Origin: Caldilineaceae bacterium
GTDB lineage: Bacteria > Chloroflexota > Anaerolineae > Caldilineales > Caldilineaceae
Assembly: GCA_026708085.1 (NCBI GenBank)
Contig: JAPOVP010000183.1
Location: 1 to 40,649, forward strand
DNA: 40,649 bases
Direction of reading: 5' to 3'
Part shown: in pieces, positions 16,821 to 25,665 of the stretch
Layout: each line of letters starts with the position of its first letter
Numbering within the stretch: position 1 is the stretch's first letter
The notes under the pieces: generated by a model
Database searches by the model: none
Told to the model about the DNA's origin: nothing
Seen by the model: only the letters and a program-made list of their open reading frames with translations
Program-made: the position numbers and the translations under genes

Positions 16821-17225
16821 GCGGAGGACTGGGATTTTTGGATTGGTGGATTTCGGGATGAGGTGTCTTGCGTGGGAGCAAGGGCCGCAGAGGGCGCGGA
16901 AAACACCTTATTTTGTCCGCGGAGGACGCGGAGGGGCGCGGAGAATTGCTTTTTGATCCGCGGAGGACTGGGATTTTTGGATTGGTGGATTTCGGGATGA
17001 GGTGTCTTGCGTGGGAGCAAGGGCCGCAGAGGGCGCGGAAAACACCTTATTTTGTCCGCGGAGGACGCGGAGGGGCGCGGAGAATTGCTTTTTGATCCGC
17101 GGAGGACTGGGATTTTTGGATTGGTGGATTTCGGGATGAGGTGTCTTGCGTGGGAGCAAGGGCCGCAGAGGGCGCGGAAAACACCTTATTTTGTCCGCGG
17201 AGGACGCGGAGGGGCGCGGAGAATG
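16821..17225 (+). repeat. 139-bp composite unit in three near-identical copies
   Basis: The anchor gcggaggact starts at 16821, 16960 and 17099, 139 bp apart. Each unit holds an R2 part (gactgggatttttggatt), a block with 'ggtgtcttgcgtgggagcaa' and an R1 part. Differences between copies are almost nil, so the triplication is recent. Confidence 0.92.
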
Positions 17226-17265
17226 AACGGCAGTTTTGGGCGTCAGTTCCTGGTTCTTGGTGAAC

Positions 17266-17640
17266 TGCAGGAGGACTGGTGTTCATGGCGTTTTGGAAGC
17301 GGTTGCAAGTCTGCCTGTAGCGCTCCGTCAGCACACGCAGCTCCGGCAACGTATAGAAGAGCTCCTGAGGAAAGAGTTAAGAGGAGAGAGGAGAGGAGGG
17401 AGAAAATCGCCAGATTCCATTTTCTCAGTTCTCTACTCTCTCTTCCCGTCTCTACCCAACTGGTTGCCCTACAATTTCGCATTGAAACTCTCGATGCAGC
17501 CGTTCTCCCACGGCGACCAGGCTCGAAGGAGAGCGTCCTGGGTCCCACCCGCCCAGGCCAGTCGCGCACAGCCCGGGCTGTATTCGTCGATGGCGGTCAG
17601 TAGCCGCACTCCTGTGCCGTCATGGAGCCCCAGGGTGCGA
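17266..17640 (-). pseudogene. decayed IS3-family transposase 3' fragment
   Basis: Reading leftward from 17640, one frame gives RLLTAIDEYS (catalytic Asp region), an internal deletion, WENGCIESFNAKL (catalytic Glu region) and then a stop. After about 100 foreign bases the frame resumes as ELFYTLPELRVLTERYRQTC, the usual OrfB C-terminus of IS3-type elements. The first half, the second Asp region and both ends are missing. Long dead. Confidence 0.75.
17362..17465. repeat. purine/pyrimidine-rich hairpin-like insertion in IS3 remnant
   Basis: A block of about 100 bp between the two surviving transposase pieces. gagaaaat (17400-17407) and attttctc (17419-17426) are complementary, and the outer purine-rich left and pyrimidine-rich right arms pair imperfectly. 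It may be a MITE-like insertion. Confidence 0.45.
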
Positions 17641-17766
17641 AGGAGGGGGAAAGTGCAGGGAAAGGGCGGGGAGAGGGGCAGGGGATCGGCTGGGGGAAGG
17701 GCAGGGGGAACGACAGGGGCTAGGGGGGAACGGCAGGGTAAAGGGAGGGGCAGAGGGAGAGATCGA
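17636..17766 (+). other. G-rich polypurine tract
   Basis: About 130 bases almost free of T, with many G runs of three to six (e.g. caggggctaggggggaacgg). It could form G-quadruplex or triplex structures. A shorter relative is at 39195-39250. Confidence 0.6.
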
Positions 17767-17810
17767 AACGACCGCCGCTGTTGCCGTTGAGGGCCGCTGC
17801 GGCGGTCGTT
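17767..17810 (-). terminator. hairpin downstream of the 17-Fn3 gene
   Basis: Arms aacgaccgccgc (17767-17778) and gcggcggtcgtt (17799-17810) are perfectly complementary, 20-base loop. About 90 bases past the stop at 17902. A short T-rich stretch (tttcgatct) follows in the gene's direction. Confidence 0.6.
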
Positions 17811-17824
17811 CTCTTACTTATCGG

Positions 17825-17852
17825 GGGATGCGCCCCGGCCGGGGCGCATCCC
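17825..17852. repeat. 28-bp perfect palindrome
   Basis: gggatgcgccccgg followed directly by its reverse complement. It lies between the Fn3 gene stop and the hairpin at 17767. It could be a second part of a bipartite terminator or a protein-binding site. Confidence 0.7.
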
Positions 17853-17901
17853 GTGCCTGTCCTCGGACCTCAGTCTGACCGAGGCCCGAGGTGTGTCAGG
17901 G

Positions 17902-20900
17902 CTAGTTGGGCGTCGCGGACACGAAGGTCGACCACGGGCCGTCGCCCTGGGCATTGACCGCACGCACGCGGTAGAAGTATCTCGTGCCGTTGTCAAGCCC
18001 ATAGTGCGTGTAGTTCGTCGCACCGGTGCTTATGAGCGCCTTCCACCTGCGCGTCTCGTTGTCCCAGATCTGGACCTCGTAGCGGAGGATGGGGGAGCCG
18101 CCCGTCGGCGTCGCCGGATCGCTCCAGTCGAGAGCGACTCTCTTGTTCCCGGCCGCAGGATCCAGGGTCGGCTTGCCCGGAACGGAGCGTTCGGTTGTGG
18201 CCGAGGCTACCGTGGACCAGGTGCTACCCTTGGCGTTGGTGGCGCTGATGCGGTAGTGCCGCGTCTCGCCGCCCGTAAGACCACTGTGGGTGTGCTCCAT
18301 CATCGTAGGCGTCGGCGATGTGAGGTCCATCCAGGATCTGCCTGCGTCCTTGGAGTACTGGAGCAGGTAGCCGGTGACCGGTGAGCCACCGTCGTGGCCC
18401 AGCATCCAGCTCACCTTGATCTTGTCCGACCCCATCGCGGTCGCGGTCAGCGTCGGCGCGTCCGGCCTGGCAGCACTGGTCATGGCATTGGTTATGGTCG
18501 ACCAGGCCCCCGGACCGCCAGAGTTGCGAGCGCGGATGCGGTAGTACTTCGTCGTCCCGGCAGGGATATTTCTGTGCGTGTAGGTGGTGTCGCCAGCGGC
18601 CGGGGACATCAGATCCATCCAGCCGTTGGAGCCGTCCCAGTACTGCAGCTCGTAACCGGTGATGGCGGAGCCGCCGTCGCTCTTCGGCGCCGTCCAGGTG
18701 AGACTGATCATGCTCGTCCCAGAGGCGGTGGCGTTGAGATCCGGCTTGCCGGGCGCACCGGCCACGGTGGTCGCGGACACAACATCCGACCACGGGCCCC
18801 TGGCAGCGTCGCCCACGGTTTCGGAGTTCAGGGCACGGATGCGATAGTACTTCATCGTCCCAGGAGCATGCCCTCCATGAGTGAAGTTCTGCTCAAGGAC
18901 TTCGTCGGTACCGCATGCGGCGTCAGAGTTATCATCGAAGCAGTGCACCGTCTCCCCACCTACGATTCGCCGGAGCGACTGTACATTGGTCGTAGCGGTC
19001 CAGCCGGTTGAACCATCGTCCGACACCTGCAGTTCGTAGGACTCGATCATCACCGTGGAGGGACCACCGCTCTGCGGCTTGGTCCAAGTGAGGCGAATCA
19101 TACTGGTGCCATCGGCCTTGGCGGTCAGCATGGGCGCGCCCGGCTTGCCTGCGTCAGTCCTGGCGGACATTGAGTCTGACCAGCCGCCGTAACCGACCGA
19201 GTTCATGGCGCGAACGCGGTAGTACTTCATGGTATAGCCCGGCAGGCCTTCGTCGGTGTAGGATGACGCGCCGCCGGCGGCGGTCGCCAAGTCCATCCAG
19301 TTGCCGCTGGCGCTGTCCCACACTTCGATCTCGTAGCCGGTGATGCGCTCGCCACCATCCGAAGACACGGACCATGTGAGCTTGATCTTGCTGGACCCGT
19401 CCGCGGCAGCGGTCAGCTCCGGCTTGGCCGGCTTGCCTGCGTCAGTCATGGCATTCTCCACGTCTGACCAGTCGCCTATTTCGTTGGCATCGGAGTAAAC
19501 ATGGTCAACCGTGCGGTCACCCTGCTCTCTTAGCGCTCTGATGCGGTAGTAGTACCTGGTTGCGCCCGAGCGGCCCTTATGCTCGTAGCTCAACATCGGC
19601 ACCATCACGATCGTGGAGTCAGTAGTGTCAACTTCATCATCCACCAATTCGGCCCAGCCGGTTGTTCCGGTGCGGGAGAACTGGATGCCGTAGGCGTCGG
19701 CGCCTTCCACAACTTCCCAGGTAAGTACGACCTTATCCGACCCACTGGCCGTCGCGGTCAGCATTGGTTTTCCAGGCTTGCCCGGAATGGTGGTGGCAGA
19801 ATCTACGTCTGCGTCGGCACCGAAACCGTTCACGTTCTTCGCCCGGACGCTATAGTACCTGGTCGTACTTCCGGAAAGACCGCTTTGCACGTATTCGTAG
19901 TCGGTATCCGAGTCGGTGCCATCGCCCGTTACTGTGACGGGCACATCAGCCAGGGTGCTCCATGCTCCGTCCCACACATAGATCCTGTAACCGGTAATCG
20001 GCGAGCCACCATCGTCTGCCGGCGCGACGATGTTCAGATTGATCTTATCCGAATCCGTCGTATGGGCAATAGCGTTTATCGTCGGTTTGCCCGGGACCCC
20101 GGTGGTGGCGGTGGTGGCGGACGCCTGATCCGACCAGGCACCGAAGTCACCATCCGTAGTACCGTTCGCGGCGCGGATGCGGTAGTACCTGGTCGCATTG
20201 CCCGCGAGATCTCTCATGTCGGTGTATGACAGCCTTGAGAAGGCATCATGCTCACCGCCGATATCCACAGTGTAAACCGTGGCAGGATCCAAGACGCCCG
20301 TGTCGGGCAGCGCGGTGGGGGAAGAGATAGCCCCAGCGGTCAGCACGATCGACGCTGCGGACAGAGCAATCTGGTACCTGCTAACTGCTGTGCCGCCGTC
20401 GTTCGCCGGCGCCATCCAGGTAAGCCGGATCTCGCCAGACCCGTGGGCCTCGGCCATGACGTTCATGGGCTTGCCCGGTACGCCAGGATCCGTCTTGTCG
20501 TTCGCTACATTCGACCATGCCCCTACGCCATCTTCAGAATCCTTCGCGCGGACCCGGTAGTACTTGGTCGTATTGCCCGAAAGGTTCATATGTGTATAGG
20601 TAGCAGTAGTTCCGCCATCGACGAAGGTAAGAGCATCCCACTCCTCGTTGGCGTCGTCCCACACTTCGACCTCATATCCGGAGATAGTACGCCCCGGAGC
20701 ACCTGAACTCGTTTCCGGTACAGCGGTCCAAGTAAGGACGATCACGCCGACCCCACCGTCTGCCATCAAGCCCGCGGGTGCAGCTGCTGAGCCCTTGGGC
20801 GTCGTGGCGAATGCCGTATCTGAATATGCGCCCCTTTCGGAGGCAGCAATTTCAGTGGGTTCGGCAGTGGCAATGGTATCGCTCCCGTCCCCGGCCGCGT

Positions 20901-23355
20901 CGTTCGCGGCCCTTATGCGATAGTCTCTTCGCACACCGCCCGGAAGGTCTTTATGGGTGTACTCGTGCACAACCGCTTCCAGGATTGTGTGCCCTGCCGC
21001 GGGGGTCGCCGCCAAGTCGGTCCAGGAGCCACCGGAGTCCGTGGACACCTGGAGCTCGTAGCGGGCTATCGGAGAGCCGCCGTCGTCAGAAAGCGTCCAA
21101 CTGAGCGTGATCTTGCCCGCGGCCGCGGTCGCGGTCAGCGTCGGCTTGCCCGGGGCCACCTTGGCAGACATCTGGGTCACACGCGCCCACTTACTCATGG
21201 GGTTGTCGGCGTCAGTGTTTGCCGTTGTATCGGCCTCGATTGAACGAACGCGATAGGTGAATTCTCTACCGCCGGCAAGAGCGCTATCGGTCACAGTTAT
21301 CTCGCCTGTGTCCGTATCAGAATCGGCAAGGATCATATCAGCTTCAACGGCAGTGCCACCGTCAGATACATATCCCACCAGGTTCCACGCCTGTGTAGCC
21401 CCGTTCCACTTCTCGATTCGGTAGGACTTGGTGGCGTGGAGAGTTATGGTTGCCGGCGCGTTCCAATGGAGCATGACGTCGGCTTTTCTAGCGTCAGTGC
21501 CGTTCTGAGCCGTTGCCGCTCTCAGTTGCTGCGGCGACTTCGCGTCGGGAGCATCGTCATCCGGCGGCGCGGCGCCAGCGGTTGTGGCGGACTGGGTCGC
21601 CGACCAATCGCCTGACCCGGCCGAGTTCCTGGCGCTGATGCGGTAATAGCGCGTGGTGCCGGGCTGCAGGCCACTGTGAGTGTAGGAAGTCGCGCTGGCA
21701 GCCGGCGAGATGAGGCCGCTCCAACCGGTTGTGCCGTCGCTGGAGACCTGCAGCGTGTAGCCGGTGATGGCTGCGCCGCCGGTGTCGGCTGGCGCGCTCC
21801 AAGTAAGCATGATCGCGTTCTGCCCGTCCGGGGAGGCGATCAGGGAGGGTGCACCGGGGGCTACGGCAGCCACACGCGCGGAGCGCATTTGGGACCATGC
21901 GCCGTCGCCGACCGAGTTCATGGCCCGGACCTGGTAGTAGTTCATGGTTCCGGGCGTCAGGCCGGTGTGGTCATAGGATGTATCGCTCGCGCCCGTCGTA
22001 GCGAGGTCGCTCCAGCTTGAGCCGTCATCGGAGACCTGCACAGCATAACCGGTGATGGCTGCGCCACCGTTGTCCGGCACGTCCCATTCAAGAAGAATGT
22101 TGCTGGCGCCGGCGGTCGCTCTCACATTGGTTGCGGCGGGAACCGTCGGGTCCGCTGTGGTCGAGGTCACCACTGCCGACCAGTCGCTGCTGCCGGCGGC
22201 GTTGACTGCGCGGACCTCGTAGTCGTAGGTGGTGGAGGGGGTCAGGTCCATGTCGGTGTAGCTGGTGCCGCTGCCGGCGTCCATGGGGCTGCCCCAAGCT
22301 CCGCCGTTGACGCGGCGCTGGAGCTGGTAGCTGGCGGCGCCGTCGACGGCGGACCAACTGAGGGTGATTTCGGTCGGCGCGGTGGACGTTACGCCGAGTC
22401 CGGTTGGAATGCCGGGCACGGTCGACAAGGGCGTGGCAGTGTCGGAGGCGACAAGGCCGGCGCCGTTGGCGTTCCTGGCCAGCACTTCGAAGTTGTGGGC
22501 GGTCTCATTGGTGAGGCCGGTCACGGTCGCGGTGCGGCTCAACGCGGGGCTTGTGGCCATCCAGTTCGACCAGGAACCGCCGGACATCTGGTAGCGGTAT
22601 TCGTAGCCGGTGATGGCGGAGCCGCCGTCGCTGGTGGGCGCATCCCACGAGAGCGTGACCTGGGCGTCGCCGGGTGACGCGTCGAAGTTTATGGGCGCGC
22701 CGGGCGTGGTCGAGGGCACGGTCGCGGTGACGCGATTGGACCATGCGCCATCGCCATTGGGACCCTTGGCCATGACCTGGTAGTAGTAGGTCCTGCCGAT
22801 TCCGACGGCTGTGTCGGAGTAGCTGGTCCCGGTGATCGTACCGCCAACCTGCGTCCAGCTGTTCTCGTAACGCCAGAGCTCATAGCTGGCGGCGCCGGTG
22901 ACTTCGCTCCAACTGAGGCCGATCATGGTCGAGCTAGCGGTCGGCTCGTTGAGCGTGGAGGCGTCGTAGGCGCCGACGGTCACAGTCGATCTCCCCTGCT
23001 GCCGATCGGACCAGGTTGTCTCGCCATCGGCCGAGACCTGATAGGTGTAGGTCCTGCCGGCGACGACGGTGTTATCGGTATAGGTCGTCCCTTCGATTGA
23101 TCTGTCAATCGCGACCCATCTCTCCGAATCTTCCCAACGCCAGAGCGAGTATTCGGTGGCGCCGGTAACTTCCGTCCAAGAGATGTCGACCTGGTTGGCG
23201 GTGTCGGCATTGGCGGTGAGTACGGGCACCGTGGCGCCTTGCGCCAGGGCGACATCGCCGGTGATGGAAGGTGGATTCAAGGCCGCGAGCAGGGCGACCA
23301 GGATTAGGAGGCTCAGGGTCCTCACAGCACGTGTCTTGTACGTCATTAGCTCCAT
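17902..23355 (-). CDS. giant secreted protein of 17 Fn3 domains
   Basis: An 1817-aa protein: signal peptide (AVRTLSLLILVALLAALNPP), then 17 consecutive Fn3 domains of about 90-130 residues and nothing else. Most carry LTWxAPxxDGGSxITGYELQ, a YxxxGL-P-GTTxYYRIRAxN strand pair and WSxxxSATT. Longer loops, rich in Asp/Thr, occur in domains 7, 10, 12 and 14. Domain 14 has Cys pairs (VHCFDDNSDAACG). No catalytic, anchor or sorting motif is visible after domain 17 (ends ATPN). Start at 23355 with AGGAGAG six bases upstream fits the signal peptide; the open frame to 23814 is likely untranslated. A role as adhesin or extracellular scaffold is inferred. Two downstream hairpins may end the transcript. 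Confidence 0.88.
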   Translation of the reverse strand: MELMTYKTRAVRTLSLLILVALLAALNPPSITGDVALAQGATVPVLTANADTANQVDISWTEVTGATEYSLWRWEDSERWVAIDRSIEGTTYTDNTVVAGRTYTYQVSADGETTWSDRQQGRSTVTVGAYDASTLNEPTASSTMIGLSWSEVTGAASYELWRYENSWTQVGGTITGTSYSDTAVGIGRTYYYQVMAKGPNGDGAWSNRVTATVPSTTPGAPINFDASPGDAQVTLSWDAPTSDGGSAITGYEYRYQMSGGSWSNWMATSPALSRTATVTGLTNETAHNFEVLARNANGAGLVASDTATPLSTVPGIPTGLGVTSTAPTEITLSWSAVDGAASYQLQRRVNGGAWGSPMDAGSGTSYTDMDLTPSTTYDYEVRAVNAAGSSDWSAVVTSTTADPTVPAATNVRATAGASNILLEWDVPDNGGAAITGYAVQVSDDGSSWSDLATTGASDTSYDHTGLTPGTMNYYQVRAMNSVGDGAWSQMRSARVAAVAPGAPSLIASPDGQNAIMLTWSAPADTGGAAITGYTLQVSSDGTTGWSGLISPAASATSYTHSGLQPGTTRYYRISARNSAGSGDWSATQSATTAGAAPPDDDAPDAKSPQQLRAATAQNGTDARKADVMLHWNAPATITLHATKSYRIEKWNGATQAWNLVGYVSDGGTAVEADMILADSDTDTGEITVTDSALAGGREFTYRVRSIEADTTANTDADNPMSKWARVTQMSAKVAPGKPTLTATAAAGKITLSWTLSDDGGSPIARYELQVSTDSGGSWTDLAATPAAGHTILEAVVHEYTHKDLPGGVRRDYRIRAANDAAGDGSDTIATAEPTEIAASERGAYSDTAFATTPKGSAAAPAGLMADGGVGVIVLTWTAVPETSSGAPGRTISGYEVEVWDDANEEWDALTFVDGGTTATYTHMNLSGNTTKYYRVRAKDSEDGVGAWSNVANDKTDPGVPGKPMNVMAEAHGSGEIRLTWMAPANDGGTAVSRYQIALSAASIVLTAGAISSPTALPDTGVLDPATVYTVDIGGEHDAFSRLSYTDMRDLAGNATRYYRIRAANGTTDGDFGAWSDQASATTATTGVPGKPTINAIAHTTDSDKINLNIVAPADDGGSPITGYRIYVWDGAWSTLADVPVTVTGDGTDSDTDYEYVQSGLSGSTTRYYSVRAKNVNGFGADADVDSATTIPGKPGKPMLTATASGSDKVVLTWEVVEGADAYGIQFSRTGTTGWAELVDDEVDTTDSTIVMVPMLSYEHKGRSGATRYYYRIRALREQGDRTVDHVYSDANEIGDWSDVENAMTDAGKPAKPELTAAADGSSKIKLTWSVSSDGGERITGYEIEVWDSASGNWMDLATAAGGASSYTDEGLPGYTMKYYRVRAMNSVGYGGWSDSMSARTDAGKPGAPMLTAKADGTSMIRLTWTKPQSGGPSTVMIESYELQVSDDGSTGWTATTNVQSLRRIVGGETVHCFDDNSDAACGTDEVLEQNFTHGGHAPGTMKYYRIRALNSETVGDAARGPWSDVVSATTVAGAPGKPDLNATASGTSMISLTWTAPKSDGGSAITGYELQYWDGSNGWMDLMSPAAGDTTYTHRNIPAGTTKYYRIRARNSGGPGAWSTITNAMTSAARPDAPTLTATAMGSDKIKVSWMLGHDGGSPVTGYLLQYSKDAGRSWMDLTSPTPTMMEHTHSGLTGGETRHYRISATNAKGSTWSTVASATTERSVPGKPTLDPAAGNKRVALDWSDPATPTGGSPILRYEVQIWDNETRRWKALISTGATNYTHYGLDNGTRYFYRVRAVNAQGDGPWSTFVSATPN

Positions 23356-23821
23356 AAGTAGGCTCTCCTGATTCTTTGATTGCAACCGTTCGATCCTTTG
23401 GCCTGGTCGGTCGCGGCCAAACGGTTCACTGGCCCGTTTAGGAACGCCATGTTTTCGGACAGTCACTTGTGAATGAATTGGCGTAAAGTCCAGATTTGAG
23501 CATTGTACAACAGGGTCTGGCCCGCCTGCAACATTCGAATTTTCGTTGCGAACGAACGCGAGTGCACTATTTGGGCGCACAGCGCGCGGCGACACTGGTT
23601 CCGGTTCGTTTCGGGTCATTTCATCCTTAAGGTCCCTCCTCCCCGGATGTGCGCCCAGGGCAGCCTTACTGTGGCGAAGCGGTGGATCAGCTTCCAGCTT
23701 CTGTGTACAAGACTTTCCCCAACCGGTCTTGCGCGGGTTGCGCGCGGCCGGTTGGAGATTGACTAACGATAATGGGTTGGAAATTGCGCCCGGAAGCCGG
23801 GGCAGGTTTTTCATAGCGGTT
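23356..23821. other. 466-bp leader gap without recognised gene
   Basis: Between the start of the Fn3 giant and the stop of the next secreted protein gene. The frame stays open on the minus strand but the composition changes, and no start with a ribosome site is present. Probably promoter and leader of the giant gene; I see no repeat or strong hairpin. Confidence 0.5.
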
Positions 23822-24439
23822 CTACCAGTTTACGTGTTTGACCTTGTACTTGTCGTCGACGGTAAAGTCGTAGGCTTTGTTCGGATTGTATTTGTCATGG
23901 CCGGGCGGATAGAAGGTCTTGACGAAGATCCTGTTTTCGTCCGGCAGGTAGTCGACGGTGACGGGCTGGCCTGTCGAGGGGTTGCTGCCGTCGAACAGGG
24001 AGACGCCGGCGCCGGAGGGATGCATTTCCTCAAGCATGGCGAAGGAGCTGAAGGTGGGGCCGGTGTAGGTGCTGCCGTCAGCGCCGATGAAGTAGAGGTG
24101 CAGGCCGTCGTCGCCGGTCTTGATCAGCTGAACGGGCGTGGCTGCGTGCAGGACGATGCGGTTGGATTTGGGAATGGGCGCTTTCATTCCGCCGCCCATC
24201 ATATTGTCACCATTTCCGTTACCGGCGTTCGGATCTCCCTCGGGCCCACTGGGGTCGCCGGGCCCGTCCGGATCGGTCGGGGGTCCACCGGGATTGGGTG
24301 GCGGCGGCGGACCAGGGCCGACGTCCTGTGCGGAAGCGATGGCGGGCAAGGCGACGATCATGACAAGCGCCAAGAGCAGCGCCAGCAGGCAAGGGACCAG
24401 CGTATCGCGAAGGTTAAGCGAACGAGTTGTTTGAAGCAT
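23822..24439 (-). CDS. small secreted protein, HAATP/terminal-Trp family, member 3
   Basis: A 205-aa protein with a signal peptide (CLLALLLALVMIVALPAIAS), a Pro/Gly/Asp-rich spacer (GPGPPPPPNPGGPP) and the family domain from about residue 90. The domain has VLHAATPVQL, GLHLYFIGADG, FDGSNPSTGQPV, FVKTFYPPGH and a final Trp. It is the only member without a Cys in the domain. GGGAGAGG before the ATG is a strong ribosome site. It lies directly upstream of the 17-Fn3 gene in the same direction, 466 bp apart. Confidence 0.8.
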   Translation of the reverse strand: MLQTTRSLNLRDTLVPCLLALLLALVMIVALPAIASAQDVGPGPPPPPNPGGPPTDPDGPGDPSGPEGDPNAGNGNGDNMMGGGMKAPIPKSNRIVLHAATPVQLIKTGDDGLHLYFIGADGSTYTGPTFSSFAMLEEMHPSGAGVSLFDGSNPSTGQPVTVDYLPDENRIFVKTFYPPGHDKYNPNKAYDFTVDDKYKVKHVNW

Positions 24440-24751
24440 AGGAATTCCTCTCCCTTTTCATAGAGATTCTGCGAGACCGGTCGTCGAATACGAAGGCAGT
24501 TGCTGACCGCCGTCCTGCATGTAAAGGCCGACAGACAGGCCAAATCTTATTATGCCACACGGTCGTCGATTGACGAAAAGCTTGTCAACTTTCTTTCGTT
24601 CCTAACTATACTCTGAAGGCGGAAAATGTGTCAACCCGTGATTTGCGAAGTCTGCGCTGTGGGTGAAGGTAGATTGCCTCTTGATTGTGCCACAGTTTGC
24701 GCGGCAGGAAAAGTCACTTTAATGCAAGGGTGGGAGGGTGTCAAACGGGGG

Positions 24752-24788
24752 AACGGCAGTGGTCAGTGGTCAGTGGTTAGTGGTTAGT
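24752..24788 (+). repeat. CAGTGGT tandem run with G-rich flank
   Basis: ggcagtggtcagtggtcagt and further units, joined to 'cgggggaacggcag' on the left and a G-rich tract on the right. The gap 24440-24880 holds no gene that I can support. Confidence 0.7.
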
Positions 24789-24884
24789 GGGCTGGGGATA
24801 GGGGTGGGGTCGGGGTTGATAGGAGGCGGGACGGGGGAAGTTCGTGCGTTTGGGCGAAATGTATACGATTTGTCTACGATATTT

Positions 24885-25085
24885 GACTGGGATTTGCGGA
24901 TTGACGGATGGGGATGATTCTTGACTAGGATTTATGGATTTATGGATGGGGATGATTCTTGACTGGGATTAGTGACTGGGATTCTCGGATTTATGGATGG
25001 GGATGATTTTTGACCGGGATTAGTGACTGGGATTCTTGACTGGGATTTTGGGATTTTTGGATGGGGATGATTTTTTTTGGATTGG
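24885..25085 (+). repeat. R2 tandem array
   Basis: About five units of the pattern gactgggatt-Ntggatt-Natggatggggatgatt, with variable spacing. It ends about 75 bases before the GxxExxY gene; a second R2 array follows that gene. Confidence 0.85.
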
Positions 25086-25160
25086 GGGACGGGGTCTTAG
25101 GATTGGGGGGCTTAGACTTGGGGAGTGTGGAATTGGAGTTGGCAGGAGAGGAGAGTGGGT

Positions 25161-25565
25161 ATGCGTTATGTGAAAGAGGGATATAAGTTTTCGGAGTTGA
25201 CGGGAAGGATTATTGGATGTGCGATGCGGGTACATTCGGCTCTAGGGAACGGATTTCGAGAGGTCATCTATCAGAAAGCGCTGCAAATTGAGATGGCGGA
25301 AGCGGGGCTGGCGTTCAGCCGCGAGCAGGAGATGCCAGTTTTCTATAAGGGGCAGAAGGTGGGGTCGCGGCGGGTTGATTTCCTGGTCGGCAGTGTGGTG
25401 GCTGTTGAGCTAAAGGCTGTCTTCAGATTGGAAGATGCTCATTATGCACAGGCTATCAGCTATCTGGAGGCGTATGACCTGGAGGTTGGGTTGCTGCTCA
25501 ATTTTGGGGCGAGGAGCCTGCAGGTCAAGAGGATTGGGAATCCTAGGTATATGGACAAGGACTAG
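25161..25565 (+). CDS. GxxExxY protein (PD-(D/E)XK nuclease fold), second copy
   Basis: A 134-aa protein starting MRYVKEGYKFSELTGRIIG. It has GFREVIYQKALQIEM (G-x-x-E-x-x-Y) and the core Asp in RRVDFLVG and Glu-Leu-Lys in VAVELKAV. AGGAGAGGAGAG five bases before the ATG fixes the start. Only distantly similar to the copy at 10270. R2 arrays stand on both sides (24885-25085 and 25566-25650), which would fit a nuclease gene moving with, or maintaining, the repeats; that is inference. Confidence 0.87.
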   Translation: MRYVKEGYKFSELTGRIIGCAMRVHSALGNGFREVIYQKALQIEMAEAGLAFSREQEMPVFYKGQKVGSRRVDFLVGSVVAVELKAVFRLEDAHYAQAISYLEAYDLEVGLLLNFGARSLQVKRIGNPRYMDKD

Positions 25566-25655
25566 GACTGGGACTGGGATTTGCGGATTTGTGGATGGGG
25601 ATGATTCTTGACTGGGATTTTTGACTAGGATTTTTGGATTTTTGGATGGGGGGTG
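25566..25655 (+). repeat. R2 tandem array, two to three units
   Basis: gactgggatttgcggatttg and gactaggatttttggatttt units begin directly at the stop of the GxxExxY gene and run to the stop of the converging metalloprotease gene. Confidence 0.8.
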
Positions 25656-25665
25656 AGGGGGTGGG

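Noticed and set aside
23356..23814. 153-residue N-terminal extension of the 17-Fn3 protein
   Set aside because: The signal peptide and the AGGAGAG site place the start at 23355; an internal signal peptide after 153 residues would be unusual.
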